Shown here piece by piece: positions 61,497-64,000 of a DNA stretch of 64,000 nucleotides. Source of the stretch: Streptomyces rimosus subsp. rimosus (GTDB lineage: Bacteria; Actinomycetota; Actinomycetes; Streptomycetales; Streptomycetaceae); the NCBI RefSeq assembly GCF_000720725.1, contig NZ_JOCQ01000012.1, positions 62,001 through 126,000 on the forward strand, read 5' to 3'. Both the position numbers and the translations under genes were made by a program. Below the pieces are notes generated by a model. The model was not told the DNA's origin. It saw nothing but the letters and a program-made list of their open reading frames with translations, and did no database searches. Numbering within the stretch: position 1 is the first letter of the stretch; the number at the start of each line of letters is the position of its first letter.

Positions 61497-61550
61497 GCTT
61501 CTACCAACCAGGGGGCGGGCCGGAATCTTCCTGCCCACGGGCGGTCCCGC

Positions 61551-62756
61551 TCAGCGGCCCCCGGCGGCCAGCAAGGGCGCCCCGCCCGGCGCGGAAGCCG
61601 GCCGGCCGTCGGCCGCCGGGACACCCGCCAGCGGTGCGGGCCCGGCCGGCAGCAGCCCACGCGCGGCCAGCTCAGGCCGTACGCCCTCCCCGAACCAGTA
61701 CGCCTCCTCAAGATGCGGATAGCCGGACAGCACGAAGTGCTCGATGCCGAGCGCGTGGTACTCCTCGATGCGGTCGGCCACCTCCGCATGGCTGCCGACC
61801 AGCGCCGTACCCGCGCCGCCGCGTACGAGGCCCACCCCGGCCCAGAGGTTCGGCGCGATCTCCAGCCGGTCGCGTGAGCCGCCGTGCAGCGCGAGCATCC
61901 GCTGCTGTCCCACCGACTCGCTCCTGCCCAGCGCCTGCTGCGCGGCGGCCACGGTCTGCGGGTCCAGGTCGTCCAGCAACCGGTTCGCCGTGGCCCACGC
62001 CTCCTTCGCCGAGTCGCGCGAGATGGTGTGCAGCCGGATGCCGAACCGGACCGTACGGCCCTCCCGCGCGGCCAGCCCCGCGATCCAGTCGATCTTCTGC
62101 TTCACCTGCTCGGGCGGCTCGCCCCAGGTGAGGTACACGTCCACGTTGCGGGCCGCGACCGGCCCGGCCGCCGCCGACGAGCCACCGAAGAAGATCTCCG
62201 GGACCGGGTCCGGCGGCAGCGCGGTCAACTCGCCCTCCACCTGATAGTGCTCCCCGCGGAAGTCGAACGGTGCGCCACCCCACACACCCCGTACGACCTG
62301 CAGGAACTCGTCCGTACGGGCATAGCGCCGGTCGTGGTCCAGCCCGTCGCCGAACCGCCGCTGCTCGATGGAATCGCCGCCGGTCACCACGTTCAGCAGC
62401 AGCCGGCCACCGGAGATCCGCTGGTACGTCGCGGCCATCTGCGCGGCCAGCACCGGTGAGATCACCCCGGGCCGGAACGCGACCAGGAACTTCAGCCGGT
62501 CGGTGACCTGGGTCAGCGCCGTCGTCGTCAGCCAGGCGTCCTCGCACCACGTCCCCGTCGGCGTGAGGACCGCCTCGAAGCCCAGCTGCTCGGCCGCCTT
62601 GGCGATCTGCGCCAGATAGTCGATGTCGGGCGCCCGCACCCCGCTGACCGGGGTGATCCGCTCGCGCCGGACGCCGCCGTCGGTGTACGCGTGCCGGTCG
62701 ACGAGCGTGCGCCCGTCGCCGCCGGTCGGCAGGAACCAATGAAGATGCAGGGTCAC
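61551..62756 (-). CDS. ssuD: SsuD-like FMNH2-dependent alkanesulfonate monooxygenase
   Basis: GTG 62756 (reads MTLHLHWFLPTGGDGRTL) is the natural family start; about 401 residues. Luciferase-like barrel: DIDYLAQIAKAAEQLGFEAVLTPTGTWCEDAWLTTTAL, LKFLVAFRPGVISPVLAAQMAATYQRISGGRLLLNVVTGGD, DHDRRYARTDEFLQVVRGVW and ARNVDVYLTWGEPPEQV. The C-terminal end has a low-complexity Ala/Gly/Pro extension of about 30 residues. It releases sulfite from alkanesulfonates with reduced flavin and O2. It lies 5 bases after the ssuA-like gene. SsuB, SsuC and a flavin reductase are not in the window. Confidence 0.9.
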   Translation of the reverse strand: MTLHLHWFLPTGGDGRTLVDRHAYTDGGVRRERITPVSGVRAPDIDYLAQIAKAAEQLGFEAVLTPTGTWCEDAWLTTTALTQVTDRLKFLVAFRPGVISPVLAAQMAATYQRISGGRLLLNVVTGGDSIEQRRFGDGLDHDRRYARTDEFLQVVRGVWGGAPFDFRGEHYQVEGELTALPPDPVPEIFFGGSSAAAGPVAARNVDVYLTWGEPPEQVKQKIDWIAGLAAREGRTVRFGIRLHTISRDSAKEAWATANRLLDDLDPQTVAAAQQALGRSESVGQQRMLALHGGSRDRLEIAPNLWAGVGLVRGGAGTALVGSHAEVADRIEEYHALGIEHFVLSGYPHLEEAYWFGEGVRPELAARGLLPAGPAPLAGVPAADGRPASAPGGAPLLAAGGR

Positions 62757-62761
62757 GGTGT

Positions 62762-63868
62762 TCAGCCGGCCTTTCCTTGAAAGCTGTACGGGTAGGTACG
62801 CGGCGCCGTGCTCGAAGGCGGCAGGCCGCCGTTGAACCGGGTGTCGACGAAGGACGAGAAGTCGAAGCGGCCAGGGATCAGCTTGAGCTCGGCGAAGGTG
62901 TCGGCGATCCGCTGCTCGGAGGCGACGGCCGGCCGGTCCAGGGCGACCGTCACCGCCGTACCCCGCGTACGTCTGACAGCGGCCAGCGCCACGTCCCGCG
63001 GCAGCCCGGTCTCCTCGGCCCACACCTTCGCCCAGGCGTCCGGATGCCGGTGCACCCACTCCTGCGCCCGGCGCAGCCGGTCCACGTAGTCCTTGAGCGC
63101 CGCCGACTTCTTCTCGTCGTCCAGCGCGGCGGGCGCGGCGACCTGGAAGCTGAGCCCGTTGACGACGCCCTCCCCGGTGGTCAGCACCCGCGCGTCACTC
63201 CGGTCGAGGGCCTGCGAGGTGTACGGATCCCACACGGCCCAGGCGTCCACCCGGCCGCGGGTGAACGCGGCCAGCGCATCGGCGGGCTGGAGGTAGTTGA
63301 GCGTCACGTCCTTCGGCGACAGTCCGGCCTTCCGCAGGGAGGCGACGAGCTGGTAGTGCGCGGAACTGCCCTGCGCCACCGCGATCGACTTGCCCTTCAG
63401 CTCCGCGGGCCGCTTCAACGGCGAGTCCTTCTTCACGAGGATCGTTTCCCCCGCGGACGAGCCGTGCGACGCCGCGACCACCCTGATCTTCGAGTTCGCC
63501 GCGGCGGCGAAGACCGGCGGCGTGTTCCCGACCCCGCCCACGTCCACCGCCCCGGCGTTGACCGCCTCCAACAGCGGCGGCCCGGAAGTGAAGGTCGACC
63601 ACTGGATCCGGTACGGCAGGTCGTCCAGCTCCCCGGCCGCCCGCAATATCGACTCCGAACCGCCCTTCTGGTCACCGACGTTCAGCGTCACCGACCCCTT
63701 TCCGTCGGTGCCGCCGCGAGTGCCACCGTGGCTCCCCTCCGCCCGGGAGGCGCCGCCGCAGGCGGTGAGCAGGAGGAGGGGGAGGACGAGGAAGGAGAGC
63801 AGGGGAGAGGGGCGTGGCGAGGGGCGGAGTACGGGAGGTGGAGGTGCGGATGGGGGTGCTGCTTGCAT
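62762..63868 (-). CDS. ssuA: SsuA-like aliphatic sulfonate ABC transporter binding lipoprotein
   Basis: 368 residues from ATG 63868. N-terminal lipoprotein signal with a Pro-rich leader (PSPLLSFLVLPLLLLTACGG, lipobox LTAC). It has the NMT1/SsuA fold: TLNVGDQKGGSESILRAAGELDDLPYRIQWSTFTSGPPLLEAVNAGAVDVGGVGNTPPVFAAAANSKIRVVAA, then PAELKGKSIAVAQGSSAHYQLVASLRKAGLSPKDVTLNYLQPADALAAFTRGRVDAWAVWDPYTSQAL. It captures sulfonates under sulfur limitation. It is the first gene of a short minus-strand unit with ssuD. The unusually Pro/Ala-rich leader suggests the true start might be internal, but no better one is obvious. Confidence 0.9.
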   Translation of the reverse strand: MQAAPPSAPPPPVLRPSPRPSPLLSFLVLPLLLLTACGGASRAEGSHGGTRGGTDGKGSVTLNVGDQKGGSESILRAAGELDDLPYRIQWSTFTSGPPLLEAVNAGAVDVGGVGNTPPVFAAAANSKIRVVAASHGSSAGETILVKKDSPLKRPAELKGKSIAVAQGSSAHYQLVASLRKAGLSPKDVTLNYLQPADALAAFTRGRVDAWAVWDPYTSQALDRSDARVLTTGEGVVNGLSFQVAAPAALDDEKKSAALKDYVDRLRRAQEWVHRHPDAWAKVWAEETGLPRDVALAAVRRTRGTAVTVALDRPAVASEQRIADTFAELKLIPGRFDFSSFVDTRFNGGLPPSSTAPRTYPYSFQGKAG

Positions 63869-64000
63869 GGGATGATCCGTTTCCTGTTCCTGTGGGCTAT
63901 GGACGTGAGGGCAGCCGTGCGGGCGCGCCTACGGCAACGGCAACCGCCGTCAAGCAACACCAACCCCCGCCACATCCACACCTGCATTCGCCGCCTCAAC

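Noticed and set aside
1..64000. CRISPR arrays, rRNA or tRNA genes
   Set aside because: No regularly spaced identical repeats and no cloverleaf or rRNA-like segments were seen; the repeat at 42672-42717 has only two contiguous units.

Overview
The window looks like a Streptomyces chromosome. GC is very high with strong third-position GC bias, genes overlap by 4 bases in long operons, and GTG/TTG starts are common. There are bldA-type TTA codons, a LAxTG wall-anchor signal, DasR-like sites and many secreted modular glycosidases. Numerous decayed genes and transposase fragments, concentrated between about 28.9 and 41 kb and between 57.2 and 61.5 kb, suggest an accessory or arm-like region. Everything here is read from sequence by eye; no search was run.

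Left part (1-8.2 kb): the end of a ricin-type lectin protein with a strong terminator, then a tightly coupled seven-gene ebo-type operon (inositol-phosphate-synthase-like protein, UbiA-like EboC, a TIM-barrel isomerase-like protein, EboA, TatD-like EboB, EboE and EboF). No EboD is seen. Ebo operons are linked in other bacteria to export or traffic of an unknown metabolite, which makes this the best candidate for an incompletely described system. A decayed M64 peptidase gene follows.

L-fucose block (8.4-24.75 kb): a secreted GH29 alpha-L-fucosidase, a decayed GH36 alpha-galactosidase, a FadR-type GntR regulator and, divergent from it, a 12-gene operon. That operon encodes an ABC sugar importer, every step of the non-phosphorylating L-fucose pathway (mutarotase, dehydrogenase, lactonase, dehydratase, second dehydrogenase, hydrolase) and LutABC. 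The last pathway step would give pyruvate plus L-lactate, and LutABC would convert the lactate to pyruvate. The motif TGGTCTGAT occurs in inverted copies in the divergent promoter, and a one-mismatch copy lies before the fucosidase.

Middle (25-38 kb): an OmpR-type two-component system divergent from a DUF2079 membrane protein, with three helically phased CTTCAT repeats between them. Next come IS701 fragments, an M6-like wall-anchored metalloprotease, an ECF-type sigma factor fused to a zinc-finger/membrane/lectin tail, a HelR-like ATPase and an IS630 fragment.

Glycan block (37.9-57.2 kb): a GH20 hexosaminidase with two DasR/chitin-type boxes and a TTA codon, a GH59 pseudogene broken by an inversion, and a LacI-controlled oligosaccharide importer with a GH13 glucosidase. 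These are followed by a divergent debranching-enzyme-like protein and a cluster of GH95 fucosidase, GH29 fucosidase and GH97 enzyme, most with lectin or PA14 modules. The secreted enzymes would release L-fucose for the operon at 13-24.7 kb.

Right end (57.2-64 kb): remnants of AlkZ-like, Nudix, beta-helix transferase and GT2 genes, an IS982-type element with a frameshifted transposase, a lipoprotein, a decayed flavin monooxygenase, and SsuD/SsuA-like sulfonate genes. No rRNA, tRNA or CRISPR array was seen.
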